A stretch of 64,000 nucleotides of DNA, taken from positions 414,127 through 478,126 of the forward strand of contig NZ_FOVH01000004.1 of NCBI RefSeq assembly GCF_900115095.1, in the 5' to 3' direction. Made by a program: the position numbers and the translations under genes. Shown here piece by piece: positions 34,542 through 43,090 of the stretch (position 1 is its first letter; each line of letters opens with the position of its first letter). The stretch comes from Actinomadura madurae. Its GTDB lineage: Bacteria > Actinomycetota > Actinomycetes > Streptosporangiales > Streptosporangiaceae. The notes beneath the pieces are model-generated. The model was not told where the DNA came from and made no database searches. It worked only from the letters and a program-made list of their open reading frames with translations.

Positions 34542-35347
34542 GCCGTCTCCTCGGGACGCCAGGCTCCCGCGCCACCGGACGGACGGACGGTGTTGACCAT
34601 CGCGGCGCCGCCGTCGACCGACACCACCTCGCCGGTGATGTACGCCGCGTCGTCCCCGAGCAGGAACGCCACCACCCCGGCGATCTCCTCGGGGGTGCCG
34701 ACCCGCCGCAGCGGCGTGGTCGTCCCACGCTGCTCCAGGTTCTTCCCGGCGCCGGCCACCCCGGTGAACAGCCCGGTCGGGACGAGGCCGGGCGCGACGG
34801 CGTTGACGCGCACCCCCCGTGACCCCCCGAACATGGCGGCGCCGTACGTCAGCCCGATCACGCCGTGCTTGCTGGCCTGGTAGGGCAGCAGGTCGGCGCT
34901 GCCGCGCAGGCCCCCGATCGACGAGGTCAGCACGATCGCGCCCCCGTTGCCCTGGGACTCGTAGCAGCGGAACGCGGTCCGCAGCCCGAGGAAGGGGCCG
35001 CGCAGGTTCACGGACGTGACCCGGTCGAAGTCGTCGACCGTGAGGTCGGTCAGCCGGTCCAGCGTGCCGAGGATCCCGGCGTTCAGGTGGTACAGGTCGA
35101 TCCGGCCGAACCTGTCCAGCGCCTGCTCGGCGTAGCGCTCGACGTCGGCCTCCTTGGAGACGTCGGCGGCGATGGCCAGGCTCTCGGTCGGCAGGGACTC
35201 GGCGGTCTGCTTCGCCGCGTCGCCGTTCACGTCGACCACGACGACCCGGGCCCCCTGGCCGGCGAGCCGGCGGGCGGTGGCCGCGCCGATCCCGCTCCCG
35301 CCGCCGGTGACGAGGGCGACCTTGTCCTCCAGCGTGTTGTGCGCCAA
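34538..35347 (-). CDS. SDR-family oxidoreductase, copy 2
   Basis: 269 aa from a TTG at 35347 with GAGGAG upstream. VTGGGSGIGAATARRL is the cofactor motif; HLNAGILGT, IVLTSSIGGLRGS (catalytic Ser) and YQASKHG (YxxxK) follow. Conserved VAPGLVPTGLF and VSVDGGAAM close the fold. Probably NAD-dependent (Asp after the second strand, VVVVDVN). It is preceded by three 17-bp direct repeats in the gap to the MBL gene. Confidence 0.88.
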   Translation of the reverse strand: MAHNTLEDKVALVTGGGSGIGAATARRLAGQGARVVVVDVNGDAAKQTAESLPTESLAIAADVSKEADVERYAEQALDRFGRIDLYHLNAGILGTLDRLTDLTVDDFDRVTSVNLRGPFLGLRTAFRCYESQGNGGAIVLTSSIGGLRGSADLLPYQASKHGVIGLTYGAAMFGGSRGVRVNAVAPGLVPTGLFTGVAGAGKNLEQRGTTTPLRRVGTPEEIAGVVAFLLGDDAAYITGEVVSVDGGAAMVNTVRPSGGAGAWRPEETA

Positions 35348-35377
35348 CTTCGTGCTCCTCTCGTGACGGCCGGCCGT

Positions 35378-35424
35378 GTCAGCCGACCGATCCAGTCAGC
35401 CGACCGTTTCGGTCAGCCGACGCG
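35378..35424. repeat. three direct repeats, 17-bp period
   Basis: GTCAGCCGACCG at 35378-35389 and again at 35395-35406, with a third, GTCAGCCGACG, at 35412-35422 reaching into the MBL stop codon. They occupy the only sizeable gap inside this operon. They could be replication slippage products, binding sites, or a translation-modulating spacer. Confidence 0.6.
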
Positions 35425-36234
35425 GACGGCGTGGCCGCCGGTGCCCTCCAGCACCGGGAACCGCCGCATCACCTCGGGGTCGTGTCCGGGGACCAGGACG
35501 TGACCGGGCCGTCCGGCCAGGTCGCGCAGCAGGTCGAAGCCCCGGTACATCGCGGGGAGGTCCGCGACGAACGCGAACGGCCGGTCCAGGTCCAGTTCCT
35601 CGTAGTAGTGCAGGGCGTCGGACGCGAGGACGGTCCGCCCCGACGCCGTGGTCACCAGGACGATCAGCTGTCCGGGCGTGTGCCCGCCCACCGGGACGAC
35701 CTCGATGCCCGGCGCCACCGTCCGCGGCCCGTCCAGGAGCGTCATCCGGCCCTGCCGGGCGACCTCGGCCAGGTGGGCGGTCTCGGCCTCCTCGACGGAG
35801 TGGGCGAACTGCGCGCGGCGGCGCATCGGGCCCGTCCAGAACTCGAACTCGCCGCGGGCGAGCATGACCTCGGACCGGTCGAACGCGGCGAGGTTGCCGA
35901 TGTGGTCGTAGTGGGCGTGCGTCACGATCACCGGCGGCGCGGCGTCCGGGGAGGCCCCGAGCGCCGCCAGGGCCGCGACCGGCTCGGTCAGCGTGGTGCG
36001 CGCCCGGCGGGCGCCGCCTTCGGGGCCGAACCCGGTGTCCACGACCACGGTCCGCCGGTCGTTGCGGACCACCCAGCAGTAGTAGTCCATGTCGAGCGGC
36101 GAGTCCGGCTCACCGTGGATGTGGTGGTTGAGGTAGATCTCCGCGCGGGTCCCGGTGCGCGTCCCGTACCGCAGGGCCACGACCTCGTAGACGCCGTCCC
36201 CGGTGCCGGGCGGGTCCGGTGCCCGTGCGCTCAT
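35413..36234 (-). CDS. metallo-beta-lactamase-fold hydrolase (lactonase-like), copy 1
   Basis: 273 aa. The zinc motif is VTHAHYDHIG (HxHxDH), with further ligands in VGGHTPGQ and ASDALHYY, and a final His in VPGHDPEV. This combination and the long N-terminal strand (CWVVRNDRRTVVVDTGFGP) are typical of N-acyl-homoserine-lactonase-like MBL proteins. It would open a lactone or ester ring, matching the BVMO, CMD and cupin genes of the island. Start overlaps the DUF6282-like stop (ATGA). Confidence 0.87.
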   Translation of the reverse strand: MSARAPDPPGTGDGVYEVVALRYGTRTGTRAEIYLNHHIHGEPDSPLDMDYYCWVVRNDRRTVVVDTGFGPEGGARRARTTLTEPVAALAALGASPDAAPPVIVTHAHYDHIGNLAAFDRSEVMLARGEFEFWTGPMRRRAQFAHSVEEAETAHLAEVARQGRMTLLDGPRTVAPGIEVVPVGGHTPGQLIVLVTTASGRTVLASDALHYYEELDLDRPFAFVADLPAMYRGFDLLRDLAGRPGHVLVPGHDPEVMRRFPVLEGTGGHAVRVG

Positions 36235-37172
36235 GGCAGCAGCAGCCCTCCGGCGTTGCCGCCGACCAGCCGGGTGATGTCGGACTCCGGGAGGCCCGCG
36301 TCGAGCAGGCCCCGCACGGCCCGGCGGAACAGAGTGACCGGCAGCGGGTTCACCTTCTGCCCCGAGTCCGACGAGATCACCGTGCGCTCCACCCCGGCGG
36401 CCTTGATGAACGCCTCCAGCTCGCCGATGTCGCGGCGGCGGTCGGGGCGTCCGAAGTACATGACCGCGCAGTGCTCGATGTGCACGCCCTGCCGGGCCCA
36501 CGCGGCGGCCTGCTCGATGGACGCGCCGACGACGAAGCAGGGGTGGTTCACGACGATCCGCTGGACGCCCTCCTCCAGCGCGGCGTCGATGAGCGCCTGC
36601 GCCTCGCCGACGCCGAGGTGCCCGCAGGTCAGCACGGCGTCCTCGGCGGCGATCACGCCGAGGATGTCGCGCACCTCCGGCAGCACGGCCCCGGCCTCGT
36701 CCACGATCGAGATCGGCTCGTTGTCGCGGAGCTCGACCTCGGGCGTGGGGAACCCGGTGTTGTGCTCGGCGTGGTGGTCGATGTGGGCGTGCGAGGCGAG
36801 GGTCGGGAACCACACCATGCGGCCCCCCATGCGCAGCGCCAGCTCCACCGCGTAGGGGTTGAGGCCGCCGACCGTCCGGTTCAGGGCGATCCCGCCGCGC
36901 ACCTCGACGGGCAGGTCGTCGAGCCCGGCGGGGCCGAGCGCGAGGATGTCGGTGACCATGCTGTGGTGGTGCGACTTGGCGACGATGGCGCGGAAGCCGG
37001 CTCCGGCGGCGTCGCGGGCGGCGTCCAGAATGCTCATCCGGCGCGGGAACGGGCTCGGGCCGGGATGCTGGTGCAGGTCCACCGCCCCGACGAGCAGCGC
37101 GTCGGCCTCGTCGTCGGGGTCGTGCCGGTCCCCGTCGAGGTCGGGGTCGATCAGCGCGGGATCAGCGATCAC
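36231..37172 (-). CDS. DUF6282-like metal-dependent hydrolase, copy 2
   Basis: 313 aa from the GTG at 37172, overlapping the ATPase stop (GTGA). VDLHQHPGPSPFPRRMSILD at the start of the barrel, then VAKSHHHSM, TCGHLG, NHPCFVVG and VISSDSGQKVNPLP parallel copy 1 (26749-27639). A short acidic N-terminal extension (DPDLDGDRHDPDDEAD) is unique to this copy. Metal ligands HxH, the SHHH and the late Asp are all kept. It follows an importer and precedes an MBL hydrolase, so it may act on the imported compound early in the pathway. Confidence 0.75.
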   Translation of the reverse strand: MIADPALIDPDLDGDRHDPDDEADALLVGAVDLHQHPGPSPFPRRMSILDAARDAAGAGFRAIVAKSHHHSMVTDILALGPAGLDDLPVEVRGGIALNRTVGGLNPYAVELALRMGGRMVWFPTLASHAHIDHHAEHNTGFPTPEVELRDNEPISIVDEAGAVLPEVRDILGVIAAEDAVLTCGHLGVGEAQALIDAALEEGVQRIVVNHPCFVVGASIEQAAAWARQGVHIEHCAVMYFGRPDRRRDIGELEAFIKAAGVERTVISSDSGQKVNPLPVTLFRRAVRGLLDAGLPESDITRLVGGNAGGLLLP

Positions 37173-38311
37173 GTGTCGGTCCTCATCTCTTGGTCGATCT
37201 GGGAGGCGGCGGGCCCGTCGGTCACCAGCACCTGGTCGTCCGGGCTCCAGTGCGCCGCCACGGAAGCGCCCGGGTCCGGCAGGCCGGCGGTCCCGCCTGC
37301 GCCCTGGGACAGGACGGCGGAGCCCTCGGTGCCGTCCCGGAATTCCAGCCGGACGCGCTGGTATGTGCCGTGGAAGGTGACCTCGATGACGGTCGCCTCG
37401 GCCCGGTTCGCTCCCGACGGGACGGCGGACGGTTCGGTCGCGAGGCCCACCCGCTCGGGCCGCACGACCAGCAGCCGGTCGTCGGGGCCGGCGCCGGGGC
37501 CCTCGGCAGCGAAGCCCCACTTGCGGTCGCCCCACACGTAGACGTCGCCGGTGAGCCGTCCGGCGAAGATGTTCGACTCGCCGAGGAAGGTCGCGACGAA
37601 CCGGGTGCCGGGCCGGTTGTACAGCTCGGCGGGGCCGTCGAGGCGCTCGATCCGGCCGCGGTTGAACACCGCGATCCGGTCGGAGAGCACCATCGCCTCC
37701 TCCTGGTCGTGCGTGACGAACACGAACGTCAGCTTCAGCTCGTCGTGGATGCGCTTGATCTCGTGCTGGAGCGTCTGGCGCAGCCTCCGGTCGAGCGCGC
37801 TGAGCGGCTCGTCCAGCAGCAGGACGCTCGGGGAGTACACGACGGCGCGGGCCAGCGCGACGCGCTGCTGCTGCCCGCCGGACAGCTCGTTGGGACGCCG
37901 CCCGGCGAGACCGCCGAGGTCGACGAGGTCGAGCGCGTCGCCCACCCGCCGCTGCGTCTCCCGCCTGCCCACGCCGCGCTCCCGCAGCGGGAACGCCACG
38001 TTCTGCTCGACGGTCATGTGCGGGAACAGGGCGTAGTTCTGGAACACCATGCCGAACCCGCGGCGATGCGGCGGCAGGCCGGAGATGTCGCGGCCGTGCA
38101 GCCGGATCTCCCCCGACGTCGCCTCGGTGAACCCGGCGATCATGTTGAGGGTCGTCGTCTTGCCCGACCCGCTGGGGCCGAGCAGGGTGACGAACTCGCC
38201 GGGGGCGACGTCGATCCCCACATGGTCGACCACCAGCGGTCCGCGGGGCGCGAAGCGCTTGCACAGGTCGACCAGCTCGATCCGGCCTCCGCCGGACTCC
38301 TGCGACTTCAT
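37169..38311 (-). CDS. ABC transporter ATP-binding protein (PotA-like)
   Basis: 380 aa. Walker A GPSGSGKTTTLNMIAGF, Q-loop FQNYALFPHM, signature LSGGQQQRVALARA, Walker B VLLLDEPLSALD and the H-loop VFVTHDQEEAM are complete. The C-terminal third is a TOBE-type domain (LLVVRPERVGLA) characteristic of polyamine, iron or sugar importers. It powers the adjacent fused permease and lipoprotein; the four-gene module is like potABCD. Confidence 0.92.
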   Translation of the reverse strand: MKSQESGGGRIELVDLCKRFAPRGPLVVDHVGIDVAPGEFVTLLGPSGSGKTTTLNMIAGFTEATSGEIRLHGRDISGLPPHRRGFGMVFQNYALFPHMTVEQNVAFPLRERGVGRRETQRRVGDALDLVDLGGLAGRRPNELSGGQQQRVALARAVVYSPSVLLLDEPLSALDRRLRQTLQHEIKRIHDELKLTFVFVTHDQEEAMVLSDRIAVFNRGRIERLDGPAELYNRPGTRFVATFLGESNIFAGRLTGDVYVWGDRKWGFAAEGPGAGPDDRLLVVRPERVGLATEPSAVPSGANRAEATVIEVTFHGTYQRVRLEFRDGTEGSAVLSQGAGGTAGLPDPGASVAAHWSPDDQVLVTDGPAASQIDQEMRTDT

Positions 38312-40074
38312 CGGGGATCACCCGCCTTTCCGGTGCCGTCTGCCTTTCCGGTGCCGCCCGCCTTCGCGGCTCCGCGGCGGGCGCCCGCCACCTGGGCGAG
38401 CAGGATCGGAACGCTCACGCCGACGACCATGACGCTGGAGGCGGCGGAGATCGTGGGGTCGATCTGGAGGGCCACGCTGTTGAACATCTGCACCGGCAGG
38501 GTGATCGCGGCGGGGCCCTGGAGGAACAGCGCGACGACCACCTCGTCCAGCGAGCTCACGAAGGCCAGCACGGCGCCGGAGGCGACGCCGGGCATCGCCA
38601 GCGGGAGGGTGACGCGGCGGAAGACCGACCAGGGCCGCGCGCCCATCCCGGCGGCGGCGTCCGCCAGCCGGGGGTCCATGCCGCGCAGCCGGGTGAAGAC
38701 GGCGATCACCACGAACGGGAGCGCGAGCGCGGTGTGCGCCAGGATGATCCCGATCAGCTTGCCGTTCAGCCCCATCCGGAGGAAGACGCTGAAGACCACG
38801 AGCGCGATGAGGATGTGCGGCACGGTGAGCGGGGACAGCAGGAACCCGTTCGCCGCGCCGCGCACCCGCTCGGGCGCCCGGGTCAGCCCGACCGCGGCCG
38901 CGGTGCCGAGGACGGTGGCCAGCACCGCGGTGATCACCGCGACCTGGAGCGAGTTGAGGATGGAGGCCGTCCACTCCGGTGAGGTGAACAACCGCTCGTA
39001 CCACCGGACCGACCAGCCCTGCGGCGGGAACTGGAAGGTCTGCCCGGAGGAGAAGCTCATCGGGATGACCACGAGGCTGGGCGCGACCAGGAACAGCCCG
39101 GCGACGGCCGTGTAGGCCCGCAGCCACGGGGCCCGCACGGATTCCGACGCCCCGGAGGCGCCGCCCGCGGTGGCCACCGCCTGGGAGAGGCCGCCCGCGC
39201 CGCGCCCGGCGAGCAGCCGGCTGACGCCCAGCACCGCCAGCGCGACGACCAGCAGGAACATGCCCATCGCCCCGGCGCCGCCGAAGTCGAGCAGCTCACG
39301 CGCCTGGGTGTTGATGACCTGGGCGATCAGCGCGCTCTGCGGCGAGCCGAGCAGCGCCGGCGTGACGTAGAAGCCGAGCGCGAGCACGAACACCAGCGAC
39401 GCCCCGGCCACCACGCCCGGCAGCGACAGCGGAACGTAGACCTTGCGGAAGGCCGACACCCGTCCCGCCCCGAGGCCCTGCGCGGCCTTCACCAGCCGCC
39501 GGTCGATCTGCTGCATCCTGCTGTACATCGGCAGGACCATGAACGGCAGCATCACCTGGGTCATCGAGATGGCGACGCCCGTGTTGGTGCCCAGCAGCAC
39601 GGTGTCGCCGAAACCGAACGGGGCCAGCAGGTACTTCTGGATCACCCCGTCGTTCTGCATCAGCACCAGCCACGCGAAGTTGCGGGCCAGCATGCTCGTC
39701 CAGAACGGGACGAGCACCACCGTGACCAGGACGGCGCGGGCGGTGGGGCCCACGATCGTCATCGCGTACGCGTAGGGGTAGGCCAGGACCATCCCCACGA
39801 AGGTCACCACCAGCGCGGTCAGCACCGTCCGGCCGAGCACCCGCAGCGTGTACCCGTCGGTGAACAGCGACGTGTAGTTGTCGATCCCGAACGTGGGGTC
39901 GGTGAAGCTCTGCCACGCCACGTTGATCAGCGGCAGGGCGAACAGGACCGTCAGCGCCACCAGCGCCGGCAGCAGGAGCAGCACCGCGCTGCGGCGGTCG
40001 CGCCTGGTGGGCGGGGCCGGTCCCCCCGCCGGAGCGGCGTCCGGCGGGGAGGGCGCGCGGGTCGGGGCGGCCAT
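38308..40074 (-). CDS. ABC transporter permease, PotB and PotC fused in one polypeptide
   Basis: 588 aa with about 12 membrane spans. Two complete permease halves are seen, each with its EAA loop: AAQGLGAGRVSAFRKVYVPL (first half) and AAAGMGARPWSVFRRVTLPL (second). The linker region (GRGAGGLSQAVATAGGASGA) is Gly/Ala-rich. In most polyamine-type importers the halves are separate proteins (PotB and PotC). Here they are a natural in-frame fusion, which would force a 1:1 pairing. The N-terminus has a Pro/Ala-rich cytoplasmic tail. Confidence 0.92.
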   Translation of the reverse strand: MAAPTRAPSPPDAAPAGGPAPPTRRDRRSAVLLLLPALVALTVLFALPLINVAWQSFTDPTFGIDNYTSLFTDGYTLRVLGRTVLTALVVTFVGMVLAYPYAYAMTIVGPTARAVLVTVVLVPFWTSMLARNFAWLVLMQNDGVIQKYLLAPFGFGDTVLLGTNTGVAISMTQVMLPFMVLPMYSRMQQIDRRLVKAAQGLGAGRVSAFRKVYVPLSLPGVVAGASLVFVLALGFYVTPALLGSPQSALIAQVINTQARELLDFGGAGAMGMFLLVVALAVLGVSRLLAGRGAGGLSQAVATAGGASGASESVRAPWLRAYTAVAGLFLVAPSLVVIPMSFSSGQTFQFPPQGWSVRWYERLFTSPEWTASILNSLQVAVITAVLATVLGTAAAVGLTRAPERVRGAANGFLLSPLTVPHILIALVVFSVFLRMGLNGKLIGIILAHTALALPFVVIAVFTRLRGMDPRLADAAAGMGARPWSVFRRVTLPLAMPGVASGAVLAFVSSLDEVVVALFLQGPAAITLPVQMFNSVALQIDPTISAASSVMVVGVSVPILLAQVAGARRGAAKAGGTGKADGTGKAGDPR

Positions 40075-40077
40075 CGG

Positions 40078-41130
40078 CTAGCTGACCTTCCACTTGGTCC
40101 AGCGCTTCGACACGGCGTCGGTGTTCTTGATCCACCACGGCTTGTCCTGCTCGACGAGCCGGCCGCGGTCGGACTGGAAGGCGTTGAACGACTTCTGCAG
40201 CGGCGAGTACTGGATGCTCTCGACCGGGACGTCCGTGCGCGCCGGGGCCGTGCCGGTGAGCTTGGCGTAGGCGCGGGCCTGCTCGGGTGCGACGACGAAC
40301 GCGAGCATCTCCTGCGCGAGCGTCTTGCGCGGGCTGCCCTTCGGGATGAGCAGCGCGCCGATGTCGGTGGTGTTGAAGTCCCACACCGGCTTGAGGTTGG
40401 CGCCCGCCTGCGCGGCCGTCACGCCGCGCGCCGTCACCGTCAGGGTCATGGACGCCTGCTTGTCGACGAGCTGCTGCTGGATGGCGCCGTAGGTGGGCGC
40501 GAACACCAGGTTCTTCTTGATCGTGTCGAGCTTCTTGAACGCCCGGTCCACGTCCAGCGGGTACAGCTTGTCCGGCGCGACGCCGTCGGCGACCAGCGCC
40601 GCCTCCAGCAGCCCGTTCTTGGGGTAGTCGAAGACGATGCGCTTGCCCGGGAAGCGCTTGACGTCGAAGAAGTCCTCGATCTTCGACGGCTTCGCGCCGG
40701 GGAACATGTCGGCGTTGTAGCTGAAGATGTTCGCGTACCGGAACGTCGGAATGAAGCAGTCGTGCGTGGTGCCCTGCGGGAACTGGCTGCGGTCCAGGGT
40801 CGGGCTGTCGAGCTTCTCGAACAGCTCGCCGCAGTAGGCGCCCCCGAAGATCCAGCTCGTGTTCACCAGGTCCCAGATGGTGCGCCCGGACTTGACCATC
40901 GCCCTGACCTGCGCGATGTCGGCCGGGCTGGCGTTGGTGAACGTCGTGCCGGTCTTGGCGGTGAACGGCTTCTGCAGGGCGTTCTTCTCGTCCTCCTGGA
41001 ACTTGCCGCCGGTGCTGGCCCAGGTGAGCGTCTTGTCGTCGGAGCCGCCGCCGCTGGAGCCGCTGACCCCGCAGGCCGCGAGCAGCAGGGAACCGGCCAT
41101 CGCCAGGACGAGCGTTCGGGGTTGTCTCAT
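40078..41130 (-). CDS. extracellular solute-binding lipoprotein (PotD-like)
   Basis: 350 aa, ATG at 41130 with AGAGG upstream. Signal peptide with lipobox LLLAAC at about residues 15-20 (cleaved before Cys), followed by a Gly/Ser linker and a periplasmic-type binding fold (LTWASTGGKFQEDEKNALQK; later WDLVNTSW and EDFFDVKRFPGKRIVF). Similarity is to spermidine/putrescine-binding proteins. It delivers the ligand to the fused permease. It heads the long minus-strand operon that runs to 31160, so its ligand is probably the pathway's substrate. Confidence 0.9.
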   Translation of the reverse strand: MRQPRTLVLAMAGSLLLAACGVSGSSGGGSDDKTLTWASTGGKFQEDEKNALQKPFTAKTGTTFTNASPADIAQVRAMVKSGRTIWDLVNTSWIFGGAYCGELFEKLDSPTLDRSQFPQGTTHDCFIPTFRYANIFSYNADMFPGAKPSKIEDFFDVKRFPGKRIVFDYPKNGLLEAALVADGVAPDKLYPLDVDRAFKKLDTIKKNLVFAPTYGAIQQQLVDKQASMTLTVTARGVTAAQAGANLKPVWDFNTTDIGALLIPKGSPRKTLAQEMLAFVVAPEQARAYAKLTGTAPARTDVPVESIQYSPLQKSFNAFQSDRGRLVEQDKPWWIKNTDAVSKRWTKWKVS

Positions 41131-41231
41131 TGCCTTACCTCTTTTTTTCTCGAGGGAACCGTCCACACGAACGGTGCGAACCGACGCGACACACCCCCCG
41201 GCGCGGTTCGTCTGACGACGACGGTGTCCGG

Positions 41232-42020
41232 TCAGGGCTGGTCTTCGCCGTCGCCCTCCAGCGAGCTACTCAGGCTGTTCTTGATGATGTCGGCGCCGCG
41301 CAGCAGGGCCCGCGCGACGGGGCTGTCGATCTCATCGGGCACGAACTGGGCGATGCCCACGACGCCGAGCGTGGCGACGACCAGGTTGTTGGCGTCGAAC
41401 ACGGGCACGGCGAGGGCCCGGATGCCGTCGTCCGGCCAGTACCGGACGGCGACGCGGGTCTCGCGCACCACCGCCAGGTCGGCCTCCGAGATCGCGGGAG
41501 CGGACGGTTCGCCGCGGAAGCGATGGAAAGTGTGGTCACGGAACGCGTAGAACACCAGGAACTGCGCCGTGCCCTGACGCAGCACCGACCCGACCTTTAT
41601 CGAGACGTGCGCCGTACGGCTGCTGTCCTCGTGCACATGCATCACAACGGGTGCCTGCCCGTTCCAGATGCTCAGCACCACCGTCTGCTGAACCTCGACG
41701 CTGACGGCCTCCATCACCGGGCGGGCGACCTCGATCACCCCGAGCCGGGACAGCGCCACCGTGCCGAGCTCGGCCAGCAGCTCGCCGCACTCGTAGCGGT
41801 TGCGGTCGCGGCGGTGCAGCAGGCCGTGGTTCTCCATCGACGCGAGGTAGCGGTGCGCCGTCGACTTCCCCACGCCCAGCTCGGCGGCGGCCGTCACCAG
41901 GTCGATGGTCTCGTGGGTGGTCAGCAGGCGGAGCAGCTGAGCGGTCCGCGCCACGACCTGGATGTCCCCGCTGGTGATGTCCAGGCGATCCTTGGACGAT
42001 GTCCCGGGCATGTCCGCCAT
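41232..42020 (-). CDS. IclR-family transcriptional regulator (island regulator 2)
   Basis: 262 aa from the ATG at 42020 with GGGGAG upstream. HTH: VARTAQLLRLLTTHETIDLV, then LGVGKSTAHRYLASMENHGL. The effector domain ends FDANNLVVATLGVVGIAQFV. It lies between the importer operon (downstream, same strand, 101-bp gap) and the divergent aldolase operon, so it is positioned to control both. Two CTATCCGG repeats 21 bp apart precede it and may be its binding half-sites. Confidence 0.9.
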   Translation of the reverse strand: MADMPGTSSKDRLDITSGDIQVVARTAQLLRLLTTHETIDLVTAAAELGVGKSTAHRYLASMENHGLLHRRDRNRYECGELLAELGTVALSRLGVIEVARPVMEAVSVEVQQTVVLSIWNGQAPVVMHVHEDSSRTAHVSIKVGSVLRQGTAQFLVFYAFRDHTFHRFRGEPSAPAISEADLAVVRETRVAVRYWPDDGIRALAVPVFDANNLVVATLGVVGIAQFVPDEIDSPVARALLRGADIIKNSLSSSLEGDGEDQP

Positions 42021-42061
42021 GCCGTCTCCCCACCTTCCGTCCGGGCCGCCCGGTTGTCCCA

Positions 42062-42090
42062 CTATCCGGGTTAGCTGTCCATCTATCCGG
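42062..42090. promoter_or_regulatory. pair of CTATCCGG direct repeats upstream of IclR gene 2
   Basis: CTATCCGG at 42062-42069 and 42083-42090, exactly 21 bp (two helical turns) apart, in the promoter region of the minus-strand IclR gene. On the coding strand these read CCGGATAG, so GATAG lies inside them and could overlap a -10 element. Likely regulator half-sites, unproven. Confidence 0.4.
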
Positions 42091-42180
42091 TACAACCCCG
42101 GACTGTAGGTCACCTCTTCGGGGCCGTGTCAAGGTTTCCGCCGCATTTCAGGGCGGGAAAGTTCCGGAAAATTCGATCTC

Positions 42181-42210
42181 TTGACGTGCCGCGACACGTC
42201 TGCCTACAGT
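42181..42210 (+). promoter_or_regulatory. sigma-70-type promoter of the second catabolic operon
   Basis: TTGACG at 42181-42186, an 18-base spacer, and TACAGT at 42205-42210. The leader to the ATG at 42304 is about 85 bases and contains the hairpin described next. Confidence 0.6.
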
Positions 42211-42221
42211 CGCCCGGAATC

Positions 42222-42253
42222 CCGAAGAACAGGATGTTCATCCCGCTCTTCGG
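42222..42253 (+). promoter_or_regulatory. leader inverted repeats before the second aldolase operon
   Basis: CCGAAGA (42222-42228) pairs with TCTTCGG (42247-42253); inside them GAACA-GGA-TGTTC (42227-42239) is a 13-bp palindrome. It begins about a turn downstream of the -10 box, so it may be a repressor operator or a leader RNA hairpin. Confidence 0.4.
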
Positions 42254-42303
42254 AACTTGTCCCCGGCCGGCACCCCCGCCGGGACGGCCCGAAGGAGACC
42301 GCG

Positions 42304-43059
42304 ATGCGGATGATCGAACGGCTGCGGACCGGGGACGGCGGGCCCCTCCTCGGCACCTGGGTCAAGATCCCCGCCCTGGAGACCGTGGAGCTGCTGGCCC
42401 GAGCCGGGTTCGACTTCGTGGTCATCGACCTGGAGCACAGCCCACTGACCCTGGAGAGCGCCTACCGCATGGTCGTCGTCTCGCAGGGCCTCGGCCTGCA
42501 CGCCCTCGTCCGGGTGCCGGAACGGGGCGCGGGCCACGTGCAGCCGATCCTCGACACGGGCGTGGACGGCGTCCTCGTCCCGCACGTCATGGACGGGGCC
42601 GACGCCGACCGCGTCGCGCGGAGCATGCTGTTCCCGCCGCGCGGCAGCCGCGGCCTCGGCACCACGTCCCGGGCCGGCATGTGGGGACTCGACCCGACGC
42701 CCGAGTACCTGCGCCGCGGCGACGAGGACACGCTGCGCATCCCCCAACTGGAGGACCTCTCCGCGGTGGAGGACGCCGAGGCCGTCCTCGACGTCCCCGG
42801 GGTCAACGCCGCCTTCCTCGGCATGGGCGACCTGACCGTCTCCACCGGCCTCAAGGCCGACGACCCCGGCCTGACCGCGCTGACCGACCGGCTGCTCGCC
42901 GCCGCCAAGGACCGCGAGACGCCCGTCGGGACCGCCGTCCGCACCGCCCAGCAGGCGAAGGCGGCCGCCGACCGCGGCTTCGCCTTCGTCATGGTCGGCA
43001 ACGACGCCCAGATCTTCGGCACCGCCGCCACCGACCTGTGCGCCGCCGCCCGAGGCTAG
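42304..43059 (+). CDS. HpcH/HpaI-family aldolase, copy 2
   Basis: 251 aa, ATG with GAAGGAG upstream. Conserved elements: LLGTWVKIPALETVELLARA, FVVIDLEHSPLTLE (His), LHALVRVPERG (Arg), GVLVPHV, PQLEDL (Glu) and FLGMGDLTVSTG (Asp). It is a class II aldolase for 4-hydroxy-2-oxo acids, parallel to copy 1 at 28563-29348, and again adjacent to a bicupin gene. In this operon the order is aldolase then bicupin, the reverse of the first. Confidence 0.9.
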   Translation: MRMIERLRTGDGGPLLGTWVKIPALETVELLARAGFDFVVIDLEHSPLTLESAYRMVVVSQGLGLHALVRVPERGAGHVQPILDTGVDGVLVPHVMDGADADRVARSMLFPPRGSRGLGTTSRAGMWGLDPTPEYLRRGDEDTLRIPQLEDLSAVEDAEAVLDVPGVNAAFLGMGDLTVSTGLKADDPGLTALTDRLLAAAKDRETPVGTAVRTAQQAKAAADRGFAFVMVGNDAQIFGTAATDLCAAARG

Positions 43060-43090
43060 CCCGCACCACCACACCGACCAGGGAGATCCC

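Noticed and set aside
35378..35424. Direct repeats considered as a CRISPR or iteron array
   Set aside because: Units are about 12 bp with 5-bp spacers, only three copies, and no cas or replication gene nearby.
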